DNA of 64,000 nucleotides, taken from the IMG/VR virus record IMGVR_UViG_3300042907_001596, positions 1 through 64,000 of that record; one strand, 5' to 3'. The DNA comes from a virus. Shown here piece after piece: positions 34,087-43,013 of this stretch. Made by a program: the position numbers and the translations under genes. Each line of letters starts with the position of its first letter. The stretch's first letter is position 1. The notes under the pieces are model-generated. The model was not told the origin of the DNA. It ran no database searches and was given only the letters and a program-made list of their open reading frames with translations.

Positions 34087-34866
34087 TTGACACTCAACAG
34101 CATGCTGCTTTCTGACGCCGAACTGCGTCGGCTGCTGGCAGAACACCCCGAGCTTCGCGCCGACCCCGACGAATACTGCCCGACCTGCGCCAAAGTCGGC
34201 ACCTACCGCTGGCAAGGCCAAGAGTATCTGTGCGATTGCGCCACCCAGCTTCGGCTCTACAAGCGATACTTAGCCAGCGGCATCGGCGTCCCGTATCAGC
34301 GGCTGTCGTGGGTTGACATCGACCCCGAAGTCCTCACCCGGCTCGCCCCGATTATGGAGTTTCTGGAGAACCCTGAGCCGTACATCTCGCGGGGAATCGG
34401 GGTGTGGCTGTGGGGGCCACCGGGCACCGGCAAGACGATGGTGGCCACCCTCATCCTCAAAGACCTGATCGGCAAGGGGCACTACGGATTCTCCGCCTCC
34501 CAAGCCTCCACCGTCGAAGCCTTCACCGCCGGGTGGGGTGGGAACACCGACGAGAAAATGTGGTTCCAAGAGAAGTTTCTGCGCAGCCGGGTGCTGCTGC
34601 TGGATGAACTGCGCCCCGGCACCACCCGCCTGGACGAGTCGACATTCGACCATATTCTGCGCACCCGCGTTCACAACGGACGCCCGACGATCATCACCAC
34701 CAACCTCACCCCCAGCGGGCTGGAGAGTGGCTACGGATCCTCCATCTTGTCGCTGCTGGTGGAGCAGTCCGTCACCGTCAACCTGACCGGCTTCAACTTC
34801 CGCAGCCAAGCGCACGACCGGGTGATGGCGGAGATTCGCGCCAAAGAGACAAGGCCGATCGTATGA
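34087..34866 (+). CDS. DnaC-like AAA+ helicase loader
   Basis: 259 aa. Loads the DnaB-like helicase encoded next. N-terminal Cys pairs (CPTC ... CDC, residues ~35-60) suggest a zinc site. Walker A GPPGTGKT (110-117) and Walker B VLLLDE (~175). I start at TTG 34087: GGAGACACCC stands before it exactly as before ATG 31657 and ATG 59045, while ATG 34063 is inside the promoter. Stop overlaps the helicase start (ATGA). Confidence 0.85.
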   Translation: MTLNSMLLSDAELRRLLAEHPELRADPDEYCPTCAKVGTYRWQGQEYLCDCATQLRLYKRYLASGIGVPYQRLSWVDIDPEVLTRLAPIMEFLENPEPYISRGIGVWLWGPPGTGKTMVATLILKDLIGKGHYGFSASQASTVEAFTAGWGGNTDEKMWFQEKFLRSRVLLLDELRPGTTRLDESTFDHILRTRVHNGRPTIITTNLTPSGLESGYGSSILSLLVEQSVTVNLTGFNFRSQAHDRVMAEIRAKETRPIV

Positions 34867-36104
34867 GTCTGGAACACCGCCTGCTCTCCCACCTGACTGA
34901 CGCCGCAGAGATAGCGCGGGTCTGGGAGATCGGCGTGCGCTCCGAAGTCTTTGAAGAGCCGCTATGCCAGGCCGCGTACAACTTCATCATCGACTACTGG
35001 CTGTACAACCAGATGGACAAAGCACCGACGACGCTGGTGATCGTCACGGAGTTCCCCGGCCTCAAGCTGACCGACGAACTAGATGAGGCAACCTCGTGGT
35101 TGGCCGAGACACTGATGCGCCGCTACGCCACCAACCGGCTCAACGAAATGCTGACCGAAGCCGCCGTCACCGCGCCGGAAGATCCCGTCGGAACCCTCAA
35201 GTCTCTCCAGTCGGCTACTTACGCCGCGACCGAAGTGGTCACCCCCCGGCATAGCCGTTCTGATATGTCGAACATCCACGAGCGCAGGCAACGCTACGGC
35301 GAGCGGGTCGACCACCACGGTCAGGGCATCACGCTAGGGCTGGCCGAACTCGACGCCCACACCAACGGTCTGCTGCCCGGTGAACTGTGCGCCGTCGGGG
35401 CGTTCAGCAAGGTTGGCAAGACGATGTTCCTCGTCAACGCCGCCGTCGCCGCCCGCCGCTCCGGCCGCACCCCGATCATCTTTACGCTGGAGATGAGTTG
35501 CCGGGAGGTGGAGGACAGGATCGACGCGCTGTACTCCGGCGTCTCGTACAACCGGTTCATCCACGGCGAGTTGTCGCCCGACGAGATCGCACTGCTGCAC
35601 CGTAGCCAAGACGAGATGCAGACGCTAGGCCCGCTGTACGTCGAACGCCCCGAACGCGGCGAGCGCACCGTCGCACTGATGGTCAACCGTGCCCGCCAGC
35701 TAGGGGCCGACTACGTCATCATCGACCAACTCAGCTTCATCGACGGGGAGAAGGACAACTATCGGGGCGACCGGCCGTTGACCCAGAAGCACTCCGACAT
35801 CGTGTTCGCGCTGAAAGATGAGATCAGCCGGGAAAGCCGGGGGGCCATCCCTTGCCTGCTGGCCGTCCAGTTCAACCGGGACTCCCTCAACGAGGTCAGC
35901 CTGAAGTCTTTCGCCAACACCTCCGCGATCGAACAGACGGTCGACCTCGCGCTGGGCTTGAGCCGCACCTCCGATATGCGGGCCAACCGGCTGATGCGCC
36001 TCGACGTGCTGGGTGCCCGCCGCTCCGACATTGCCAGCTATTTGCTGCGGTGGGATCTGAGCCACCAAAGTCGGATCAGTGTGGATGAAGAGATCCACGA
36101 CTAG
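34863..36104 (+). CDS. DnaB-like replicative helicase
   Basis: 413 aa. Hexameric 5'-3' helicase at the replication fork. Small N-terminal domain (~1-110), then a RecA-fold C-terminal domain with Walker A GAFSKVGKT (Lys186), FTLEMS (H1a, ~residue 212) and a Walker B VIIDQLSFI (~284). Slightly shorter than bacterial DnaB (~460 aa). It overlaps its loader by four bases, as expected for partners. Confidence 0.88.
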   Translation: MSLEHRLLSHLTDAAEIARVWEIGVRSEVFEEPLCQAAYNFIIDYWLYNQMDKAPTTLVIVTEFPGLKLTDELDEATSWLAETLMRRYATNRLNEMLTEAAVTAPEDPVGTLKSLQSATYAATEVVTPRHSRSDMSNIHERRQRYGERVDHHGQGITLGLAELDAHTNGLLPGELCAVGAFSKVGKTMFLVNAAVAARRSGRTPIIFTLEMSCREVEDRIDALYSGVSYNRFIHGELSPDEIALLHRSQDEMQTLGPLYVERPERGERTVALMVNRARQLGADYVIIDQLSFIDGEKDNYRGDRPLTQKHSDIVFALKDEISRESRGAIPCLLAVQFNRDSLNEVSLKSFANTSAIEQTVDLALGLSRTSDMRANRLMRLDVLGARRSDIASYLLRWDLSHQSRISVDEEIHD

Positions 36105-36129
36105 AAAGGGTGACACCAAGGAGGTGGCG

Positions 36130-36282
36130 ATGAACAAATACTTCGATGCGGAGCTTTACCACGACGACACCTGGGAGGTGTATGACCCAGGCACAGCCAA
36201 AACCATCGCGCTCTTTTACGACAAAGACCTGGCCGAAGACTATATCCGGTGGCTCAACAAGAAGAAGAAGATCCGGTCGTGA
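36130..36282 (+). CDS. Small hypothetical protein, 50 aa
   Basis: ATG 36130 has an ideal AAGGAGGTG site, which decides this start over the in-frame ATG 36079 inside the helicase gene. Aromatic-rich, with a Lys-rich end (LNKKKKIRS). Stop overlaps the next GTG. Confidence 0.68.
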   Translation: MNKYFDAELYHDDTWEVYDPGTAKTIALFYDKDLAEDYIRWLNKKKKIRS

Positions 36283-36554
36283 CTCGCAGAGGAGTCAAGC
36301 TCGCCCCCGCACCCCGCCGCGAACTCCCCATCTACCCTCGTCCCTGCCCCGACGACTGCGGGAAGATGCTGACGAATTGGACGCACGCCTGCTTTCCCGC
36401 CCCTTGGTGGGATCCGCCGGGGCTGCCACCCCGCCCGATGGCCGACCGGTGCGCTGCTCATACGCACTGCTCTTACCGCGACGACGACCCCGGTCGGTGT
36501 TCTCTATGCCACGCCACCCCCACCACCTGCTGCTGCGGGAAGACCGATGAGTGA
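36279..36554 (+). CDS. Cysteine-rich protein, 91 aa
   Basis: GTG overlaps the previous stop. Pro-rich N-terminal half, then Cys clusters CPDDC, C..HTHC, CSLC and CCC, enough for two zinc sites. It lies between helicase and primase. Unknown function. Confidence 0.6.
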   Translation: MTRRGVKLAPAPRRELPIYPRPCPDDCGKMLTNWTHACFPAPWWDPPGLPPRPMADRCAAHTHCSYRDDDPGRCSLCHATPTTCCCGKTDE

Positions 36555-36744
36555 AGACGACACCACCAGGATCATCTGCGCGGCGTGCCGGACAGTACTG
36601 GGGTTCGGCTGCGCCAAAGAGGAGATGACCCGCCTGGCCTACGCTCACCACGAAGTCTGCACCGCATCCAAAGAGGATTACGAGCAGGCGGTGTTCGACC
36701 TGAAGTTCAAGGCTATGGTGAGAGACATGCGGGTCGATGATTAG
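36547..36744 (+). CDS. Small C-x2-C protein, paralogue of 51602
   Basis: 65 aa. CAAC at the N-terminus, LAYAHHEVC in the middle and EDYEQAVFDLKFKAM at the end align with CPAC, LALAHDC and EEQEQAIINVEFAAL of the protein at 51602. The two look like one small zinc-binding family duplicated in this genome. Overlaps neighbours on both sides. Confidence 0.65.
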   Translation: MSEDDTTRIICAACRTVLGFGCAKEEMTRLAYAHHEVCTASKEDYEQAVFDLKFKAMVRDMRVDD

Positions 36745-37789
36745 TCGGCGGATGTATCAGCAGTATCGTCGCCGCCTCGACGGCAGGCTGCTGCTGGAGC
36801 ATTATGGGGCGCAGAACTGTAGTGAGCAGGCAGGGCCGGACGGCACCACCGAGATCATCCACTCCTGCCTCCTCGACCGGGTGGAGCCGCACCACTCCAA
36901 CGGCGACCAGAACCCGTCGGCCTGCTTGAACGTCGACAAAAAGGTGTACGTTTGCTATTCGCTGGGGTGGGGTGGGGATCTGTTCCGGCTCATTCAAAAG
37001 TTGGAGGATGCGCCCAGCCTGGCCGATGTCACCCCGATGGTCGGGTCGATGCTTACTGGATCCACCCAGGACTCCGATGCGGTGGTAGCCGAAATCAACA
37101 GCTACTTCACCCAGCACGCCCACACCGACGCCCCGCTGCCGACCTACTCCGACCGGATCTTGACGCCGTGGATGGTGTCCCACCCTTACCTGCGGGAGGA
37201 GCGGGGAATCAGCCAAGGTGCCCACGAGATGCTGCGGCTGGGATACGACGCCGACGTGAATCGGGTGGTGTTCCCGCACTTCGTCCACGGCGATCTGGTG
37301 GGGTGGCAAACTCGCGCCATTCCGGCGCGGGACGGCTGGCCGGGAACTGACCCCGACTGGCCAAAATACAAATCGTCGTCGGGCTTCCCGAAAGCGGAAA
37401 CGCTGTACGCGATGGATCTGGCTCAGCGCCACCGCCCCGTCGTGGTGGTGGAGTCCCCGATGAGCGTGGCCAAAGCCTACAGCTTGGGGATCACCAACGT
37501 CGTCGCCACCTTTGGGGCGAAGGTCACCGACACTCAACTTCAGCTTCTGCGCGACTACCCCGGCGTCACCGTGTGGTTCGACGGCGACCCGGCGGGGCGC
37601 TCCGGTGAGCGCAAGCTGGTCGACGGGCTGCACACCCACACCGTAGTGTCCGTCGTGGTGCCCGAAGCCGAACGCGACCTGGGCGACTACAACGACGCCG
37701 ACGAGGTCACCAAAGCCATCGCCGGTGCGGTACCGGCTACCATGATGCGGGCCGAATATGCCCGCGCCGAACGGTACGGAAGGAGCTAG
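36737..37789 (+). CDS. DnaG-like primase (Toprim)
   Basis: 350 aa. Synthesises RNA primers for the DnaB-like helicase. The N-terminal ~80 residues have the C/H-x...-C pattern and CYSLGWGGD..R of a primase zinc domain. The Toprim core carries VVVVESPMS (Glu of motif I, ~residue 238) and WFDGDPAG (DxD, ~277-284). Short for DnaG, lacking a C-terminal helicase-binding domain. Start ATG 36737 overlaps the previous stop. Confidence 0.85.
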   Translation: MISRRMYQQYRRRLDGRLLLEHYGAQNCSEQAGPDGTTEIIHSCLLDRVEPHHSNGDQNPSACLNVDKKVYVCYSLGWGGDLFRLIQKLEDAPSLADVTPMVGSMLTGSTQDSDAVVAEINSYFTQHAHTDAPLPTYSDRILTPWMVSHPYLREERGISQGAHEMLRLGYDADVNRVVFPHFVHGDLVGWQTRAIPARDGWPGTDPDWPKYKSSSGFPKAETLYAMDLAQRHRPVVVVESPMSVAKAYSLGITNVVATFGAKVTDTQLQLLRDYPGVTVWFDGDPAGRSGERKLVDGLHTHTVVSVVVPEAERDLGDYNDADEVTKAIAGAVPATMMRAEYARAERYGRS

Positions 37790-37791
37790 CG

Positions 37792-38049
37792 GTGGGAAAA
37801 AGCAAAGTCACCATCCGCACGTTGTCGTCGGGGGAAAAGGTGCATCACTACCCGCCGGACGATGATCACCCCGACGGCCGGATGGTGCTGATCCCACACG
37901 ACGAACTGGCCGACAGCATTATGGAGCAGCAGGACGCCAACGCCGCTACGCTGTCCGACCTTCAGGTCTTCCACCACTCGCTGGTGCGGGAAAAGAACGA
38001 GGCTGAAGCCGCCCACCCCGCAGTGCCGCCGGAGAAGCGGTTCGTCTAA
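37792..38049 (+). CDS. Hypothetical protein, 85 aa
   Basis: GTG 37792 behind GGAAGGAGC. Basic start, His/Asp-rich segment (HHYPPDDDHPDG), then a helical end. Directly after primase. Function unknown. Confidence 0.62.
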   Translation: MGKSKVTIRTLSSGEKVHHYPPDDDHPDGRMVLIPHDELADSIMEQQDANAATLSDLQVFHHSLVREKNEAEAAHPAVPPEKRFV

Positions 38050-38108
38050 TTCTGTACTCATCCCGCGACCACGTTCCTGGGCTGGGTTATCCAAGTTGCA
38101 ACCGCGCT

Positions 38109-38672
38109 TTGGCGAGGATCCCGCCCAACACTAACGACCCCAACGGCTACTACGCCGAGTTGGGTCTTGCGCCGTGGGCCGACCGCGCCGCCATCCACCG
38201 GACGCTGCGCCGCCAGATGCGCCAATACCACCCCGACGGCACCGACCCCGACCCCCACCTTTACAGCCGGTATGCGGAGATCGCGGAGACGCTATTGCAC
38301 CCCGGCCGCAAAGCTGCTTACGACCGGCTGGCCGACGGTCTGCTGCTGGTGGACTCCCGCGTGCGGGAGAAAGCCGACCAGGCCGGAATCCCGATCAACA
38401 CCATCACCGAACCTGTCTCCACAATGGGAACTCACTACGATTGGTTTGCTTCCCGCCCGCGTGTCACTGACGGAAATGTCGCACAGCGCTGGTACCGTTC
38501 TTTCGTAGCGGTAGCCCCGATGTTCAACTACACCAGGGCAATCCGTGTACTGCTACACGACGAAGGGCCTAAGTGGATCGGGGATGCAGGAATGATGGTC
38601 ATCCCCCGCTCTTGGGAGCCGACAAGCGGTAACGCTTTCGCCCTCTTCGCCGTTGTGGTGCCAACGAAATGA
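38109..38672 (+). CDS. J-domain (DnaJ-like) protein
   Basis: 187 aa. Residues ~14-72 form a J domain with His41-Pro42-Asp43 in YHPDG and flanking helices ending AYDRL. J domains stimulate Hsp70 (DnaK) ATPase, so it could recruit host DnaK to phage replication or assembly complexes. The C-terminal ~110 residues are unrecognised and contain no G/F or zinc region. The TTG start lacks a good ribosome site. An upstream non-standard start cannot be excluded because the frame stays open. Confidence 0.8.
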   Translation: MARIPPNTNDPNGYYAELGLAPWADRAAIHRTLRRQMRQYHPDGTDPDPHLYSRYAEIAETLLHPGRKAAYDRLADGLLLVDSRVREKADQAGIPINTITEPVSTMGTHYDWFASRPRVTDGNVAQRWYRSFVAVAPMFNYTRAIRVLLHDEGPKWIGDAGMMVIPRSWEPTSGNAFALFAVVVPTK

Positions 38673-38690
38673 TGACACAAAGGTGATGAC

Positions 38691-39563
38691 ATGGAATCTG
38701 GAATGGAAGCCCTCCGTAGGGCAATCGACGCAGGCAAAGATCGCGGATCCCGCACTTCGCGTCCGGCTGGTGAGTGGGAGAACCGCCTCAGCTACTTCAG
38801 TTGGAAAGCTGACGACGTTAAGGTGCTGCGCTTTCTGACCGATGACATCAAGATCAACTTGTACGCCGAGTTCGTTCTGTCGATCGACGGCAAGAGCCAG
38901 AACTTCCTGGTCGACCCCGACAACAATCTGGTCAAGAAGTACGGCGGCAAAACCCGCGAGCGCTACATCGACCCAAGCTCCCCGCTGATTGAACCCCCGC
39001 TGCGCGAGCGGGCCGCACTGGTGGCGGTGCTGCGCGAAGAGCGGTCACTAGGCGGCGGGCGCACCGAAGTGGTTGATGCCCTCACCGAACGCAGCAGCAA
39101 CAACCAGCAGCTTCCGGCCCGCACCTTCGGCATCGTCCGGCAGGGCTTGCGGAACTTTTGGCAGCAGGTGATGGAGTACGGCAACCGGTACGGCACCTTC
39201 TGCGACCGCGACTACGTCGTCAAGCGGATCGGCGGCGGGCTGGACACTACCTACTCCATCCTGGCGTGCGAGCCGATCGACGCGCTGCGCAAGCTGGAGG
39301 ATGTCCAAGCTCACTACGGTTACGGTAAGCCGTGGAATCCCGCCGACCCCGAACGCTTCCTGTACTGCCCGCAGACCATTGACGAGTGGGTGGAGTATTA
39401 CGGCGGCGAAGACCGGATCAGGCACTTCCTCGTCGGCAACGACGCCCCGGTGTCGTCGTCCACCACGACCACCACCTACACCGACGAGGCCCAGGCCGCA
39501 CCCCCACCGGGGGGCACCGACTTCGCGTCGCTGCGCGACCGCCTGATTCCTCACGCTAAGTAA
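38691..39563 (+). CDS. Possible ssDNA-binding protein
   Basis: 290 aa between primase and polymerase genes. Residues ~28-60 (YFSWKADDVKVLRFLTDD) resemble the start of gp32-like or related phage ssDNA-binding proteins. The C-terminal ~40 residues are a Thr/Ser/Pro-rich linker and a short charged tip. There is no clear acidic SSB tail. The call rests mostly on neighbours. Confidence 0.5.
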   Translation: MESGMEALRRAIDAGKDRGSRTSRPAGEWENRLSYFSWKADDVKVLRFLTDDIKINLYAEFVLSIDGKSQNFLVDPDNNLVKKYGGKTRERYIDPSSPLIEPPLRERAALVAVLREERSLGGGRTEVVDALTERSSNNQQLPARTFGIVRQGLRNFWQQVMEYGNRYGTFCDRDYVVKRIGGGLDTTYSILACEPIDALRKLEDVQAHYGYGKPWNPADPERFLYCPQTIDEWVEYYGGEDRIRHFLVGNDAPVSSSTTTTTYTDEAQAAPPPGGTDFASLRDRLIPHAK

Positions 39564-39570
39564 TCCGCGC

Positions 39571-39600
39571 CGGGGGAGGGCAGGAGAACCCTCCCCCGGT
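39571..39600 (+). terminator. Strong stem-loop before the polymerase gene
   Basis: CCGGGGGAGGG (39571-39581) pairs perfectly with CCCTCCCCCGG (39590-39600), 11 bp, loop CAGGAGAA. No T run follows, as often in GC-rich actinobacteria. Probably a terminator or attenuator separating the ssDNA-binding gene from polymerase. Confidence 0.6.
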
Positions 39601-39623
39601 GCCATACTCCGCGAGGGGCCGAC

Positions 39624-42600
39624 GTGACTCAAGTTAACTTGCATTGCCATTCCGAACATTCCTTTCTCGACGGCTTCGCCTCCGTCTCCTCCATCGCCCG
39701 CCGGGTGCGCGAAGTCGGCTCCGACGCTGTCGCACTGACCGACCACAACGAGGTCAACGGCCACCTGGCCTTCCAGAAGGCGTGCCGGTCAGAAGGCGTC
39801 CACCCCATTCTGGGCATCGAAGCCGACTGGGTCACCGACATCGGCTGGACGCGGGAGAACCTGAAGTACCCGTCGAACCGCAGTCACATCTGCCTACTCG
39901 CCGCCGACAACACCGGGCTGTCTAATCTGTGGGCGCTGGCGTCGATGGCGTACACCGACAAGTACCGCTACCACAAGCCGCTGCTCGACCCCGACTTGAT
40001 GCGCCAATACAGCAAGGGCCTCTACGCCTCCGACGGCTGCATGATCACCCAGTTCTCCCGGTACATCGAAGCCGGGGACGACACCGGTGCCCGCAATCAG
40101 TTGGGGATCCTGGCCGACATTTACCGCGACAACCTATACGTCGAACTGCACACCTGGCAGTTCATCGACGCCGACACCGATGAGAAGCGCCGCCTTAACG
40201 ATCTGATGGGCCAGATCAACCGGGCGAAGGTGCGCTTTGCCACCGAGATGGGGCTGCCGATGGTGGTGGTCAACGATTCCCACCACGCCTACCCCGACGA
40301 CTGGGACAAAAAGGAGTTGGTCTGGGACTTCAACACCCGCAAGAACCCCGACCAGTCGTCGGAGGACTACGGCCAAAAAGCCGACCACCTGATGGGCGGG
40401 GATGAACTGCACCAGTGGATGAGCCGCCACGGTATCTCTGCGGACATAGTCGATGAAGCCATCACCAACGCCGCCGCCATCGCCGCCCGCTGCACCGCTG
40501 AAATCACCCCCACCCTCACCATGCCCCGGCTGACCAAGACCGACGCCGACGACGTGGCGATGCTCATTGACTTCTGCGAGCAAGGCTTCGCCGCCAAAGT
40601 CGTCAACGCCGGAGTCGACCATCCTGAGCAGTACTATGAGCGGCTGGAGGAGGAGCTTCGGCTGGTCATCGACAAGCGATTCTCCGGCTACTTCCTGACG
40701 GTGCGCGATTACGTTCACGCCGCCAAGACCGGGTCGTGGAGTCAGTACGTCTCCGGCGGTCAGAAGCACCCGATGCTCGTCGGCCCCGGCCGTGGCTCCG
40801 CCGGAGGATCCTTGGTGGCTTACCTGCTGGGCATCACCACCATCGACCCGATCCACTACAAGTTACTCTTCAGTAGGTTTCTGTCGGCCAGCCGCAAAGG
40901 CTACCCCGACATCGACTGCGACTTCCCGCAGAGCCTGCGCCCCGGCATCAAAGACTATCTGGCTGCCCGGTACGGAGCCGACCATGTCTGCGCGATCGGC
41001 ACCCTCACCCGCAGCCAGCCCAAAGCGATCCTCAAAGATCTGGGGCGGGCCATGAAGATCCCGATTGCGGACGTGATCGCGATGGGCAAGATCATCGAAG
41101 GTGTCTCCGCGATCCAAGCCGACGACGGCACCGACGACGATGCGTCGTGGGCGGAGATCGTTGAACGCAAAGGTGGGGCGCTAGCGGAGTGGGCACGCAA
41201 ATATCCCATCCTGTTTGAGCGCATCAACGACATGGCCGGGATCGTTCGCCAAGCCGGGGTGCATCCGTCCGGCGTGGTGGTCAGCAACCTGCCGATCTTG
41301 GGGGCGCTGCCGACGCGGGTCAAGAACGCCACCACCGCGACCCAACTCGACATGAACGAGTGCGAAGAACTGGGCGCGGTCAAGCTCGACCTGCTGGGGC
41401 TGCGCCACCTCGACACCCTGATGGTGGCCCGCGACATGGTGTGGGATCGCCACGGCTTCTGGTTGGACTACGTCGGGGTGGACGACCACAACGAGTCGGG
41501 CACCATCAACTTCGGCCCCGATCAGTACGCCGACCCCGACATCTGGGGGCAGATCGACGCGGGCCAGACCGCCGGGATATTCCAGTTGGAGACACCGGAG
41601 TTGACCCGGCTGTCGATGGAGATGAAGCCGCGCAACGAAGTCGATGTGGCGGCGCTGCTGTCGATCGTGCGCCCCGGCGTGAAAGATGCCCACCTCGACA
41701 AAGCCTATCTGCGCCGCCGCCATGGATTGGATCCCGTCGTCTACGACCACCCGGCGATGCAGCCGATCACCGAAGAGACGTACGGGATCTTGGTGTATCA
41801 GGAGCAGATGATGCAGGCGGCACGCGACCTCGCCGGGTTCTCCGCCGACGACGCCGACGATTTGCGCAAGATGCTGGGCAAGAAAAATGCCGCCGCGATC
41901 ACCGCTTGGGAAGGGAAGTTCGTCGCAGGCTGCTTGGGCAACCCGGCGTTCCGCGACCACTTCGCCTCCGAACCGCAAGCCCGCACCGCGATCAGCCACA
42001 TCTGGTCATCTATCAGTGCCGCCGGACGCTACGCCTTCAACAAGTCCCACGCCGTCGGCTACGCCACCATCTCCTGCTGGGAGATCTGGACGAAGCACTA
42101 TTACCCGCAGGAGTACATCGTCGCCCTGATGGCGACCGACTCCGACAACATCAACCGCTACCTGCGAGAGGCCCGAAAGCGGGGCATCGCCGTGCTGCCG
42201 CCGGACATCAACACCTCCGGCCGCAAGTTCACGTTGGGTGATAACGCGATCCGTTATGGTCTGGACACTATCCGTGGCGTCGGCAACTCTGCCGTCTCCG
42301 AAATCCTGGCCCGCCGCCCCTTCGCGAGCTTCGATGACTTCCTGAGTCGGGTACGCACCAATGCGTGCGGAAAAACCCAGATAGAAGCCCTCATCAAGAT
42401 TGGGGCCTTCGACGCCTTCGGGGATCGCACTGCACTGATGACGGCGTACCACGACCGGCGGATCCTCGACAAAATGGCACCGGGCAAGCTCGCCAAGATG
42501 GACGCCGACGAGCAGGTCATCCACGTCGCCACCTGGCGGGCTAAGCACGCCGGGGAAGAGTCCTACGTTAAAGAGTTCGCCGTCCCCGACTTTGCCGACG

Positions 42601-43013
42601 ACGACGTGGTGTACACGATCGAACAAGAACTGGTCGGCAACTACGTCACCATCGACCCGATGATGCGGTACCTGGACGCTTTGGAGGCGACCGGCGCGGT
42701 GCGCTCCCCGGCGGAGATGGAAGAGATCCAGACTGGCGATGACTTCGTCATCGGTGGGCAGTTGACCAAAATCCGCACCCACACCATCCAGAAGGCGGGC
42801 CGGTACAAAGGCAAGACGATGGCGTTCCTCACGGTGTTTTGGAACGAAGAAGAGTTTGAAGTCACCGCATTTCCCGAAGTGTGGCTGGGTGTCAAAACCG
42901 TCCTCAAGGAGGGCAAGCCGGTAGCGTGCCATGTAGTGCGCGACGACCGTGGGGCGCACCTGCGCACCGTAGAACGACTGGATCTGTTGTTCGATGAAAT
43001 GAGGAGCCGCTAG
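39624..43013 (+). CDS. DNA polymerase III alpha subunit (DnaE-like)
   Basis: 1,129 aa. Family C replicative polymerase. N-terminal PHP domain begins LHCHSEHS (His7, His9) and is likely metal-binding. Catalytic PDIDCDF (Asp429, Asp431) and a Gly/Ser-rich GRGSAGG (~residue 390) are present. HhH-like and OB-fold regions fill the C-terminal third. GTG start behind GAGGGGCC. It follows helicase and primase, so this phage encodes most of its own replisome. Overlaps the recA-like start. Confidence 0.92.
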   Translation: MTQVNLHCHSEHSFLDGFASVSSIARRVREVGSDAVALTDHNEVNGHLAFQKACRSEGVHPILGIEADWVTDIGWTRENLKYPSNRSHICLLAADNTGLSNLWALASMAYTDKYRYHKPLLDPDLMRQYSKGLYASDGCMITQFSRYIEAGDDTGARNQLGILADIYRDNLYVELHTWQFIDADTDEKRRLNDLMGQINRAKVRFATEMGLPMVVVNDSHHAYPDDWDKKELVWDFNTRKNPDQSSEDYGQKADHLMGGDELHQWMSRHGISADIVDEAITNAAAIAARCTAEITPTLTMPRLTKTDADDVAMLIDFCEQGFAAKVVNAGVDHPEQYYERLEEELRLVIDKRFSGYFLTVRDYVHAAKTGSWSQYVSGGQKHPMLVGPGRGSAGGSLVAYLLGITTIDPIHYKLLFSRFLSASRKGYPDIDCDFPQSLRPGIKDYLAARYGADHVCAIGTLTRSQPKAILKDLGRAMKIPIADVIAMGKIIEGVSAIQADDGTDDDASWAEIVERKGGALAEWARKYPILFERINDMAGIVRQAGVHPSGVVVSNLPILGALPTRVKNATTATQLDMNECEELGAVKLDLLGLRHLDTLMVARDMVWDRHGFWLDYVGVDDHNESGTINFGPDQYADPDIWGQIDAGQTAGIFQLETPELTRLSMEMKPRNEVDVAALLSIVRPGVKDAHLDKAYLRRRHGLDPVVYDHPAMQPITEETYGILVYQEQMMQAARDLAGFSADDADDLRKMLGKKNAAAITAWEGKFVAGCLGNPAFRDHFASEPQARTAISHIWSSISAAGRYAFNKSHAVGYATISCWEIWTKHYYPQEYIVALMATDSDNINRYLREARKRGIAVLPPDINTSGRKFTLGDNAIRYGLDTIRGVGNSAVSEILARRPFASFDDFLSRVRTNACGKTQIEALIKIGAFDAFGDRTALMTAYHDRRILDKMAPGKLAKMDADEQVIHVATWRAKHAGEESYVKEFAVPDFADDDVVYTIEQELVGNYVTIDPMMRYLDALEATGAVRSPAEMEEIQTGDDFVIGGQLTKIRTHTIQKAGRYKGKTMAFLTVFWNEEEFEVTAFPEVWLGVKTVLKEGKPVACHVVRDDRGAHLRTVERLDLLFDEMRSR

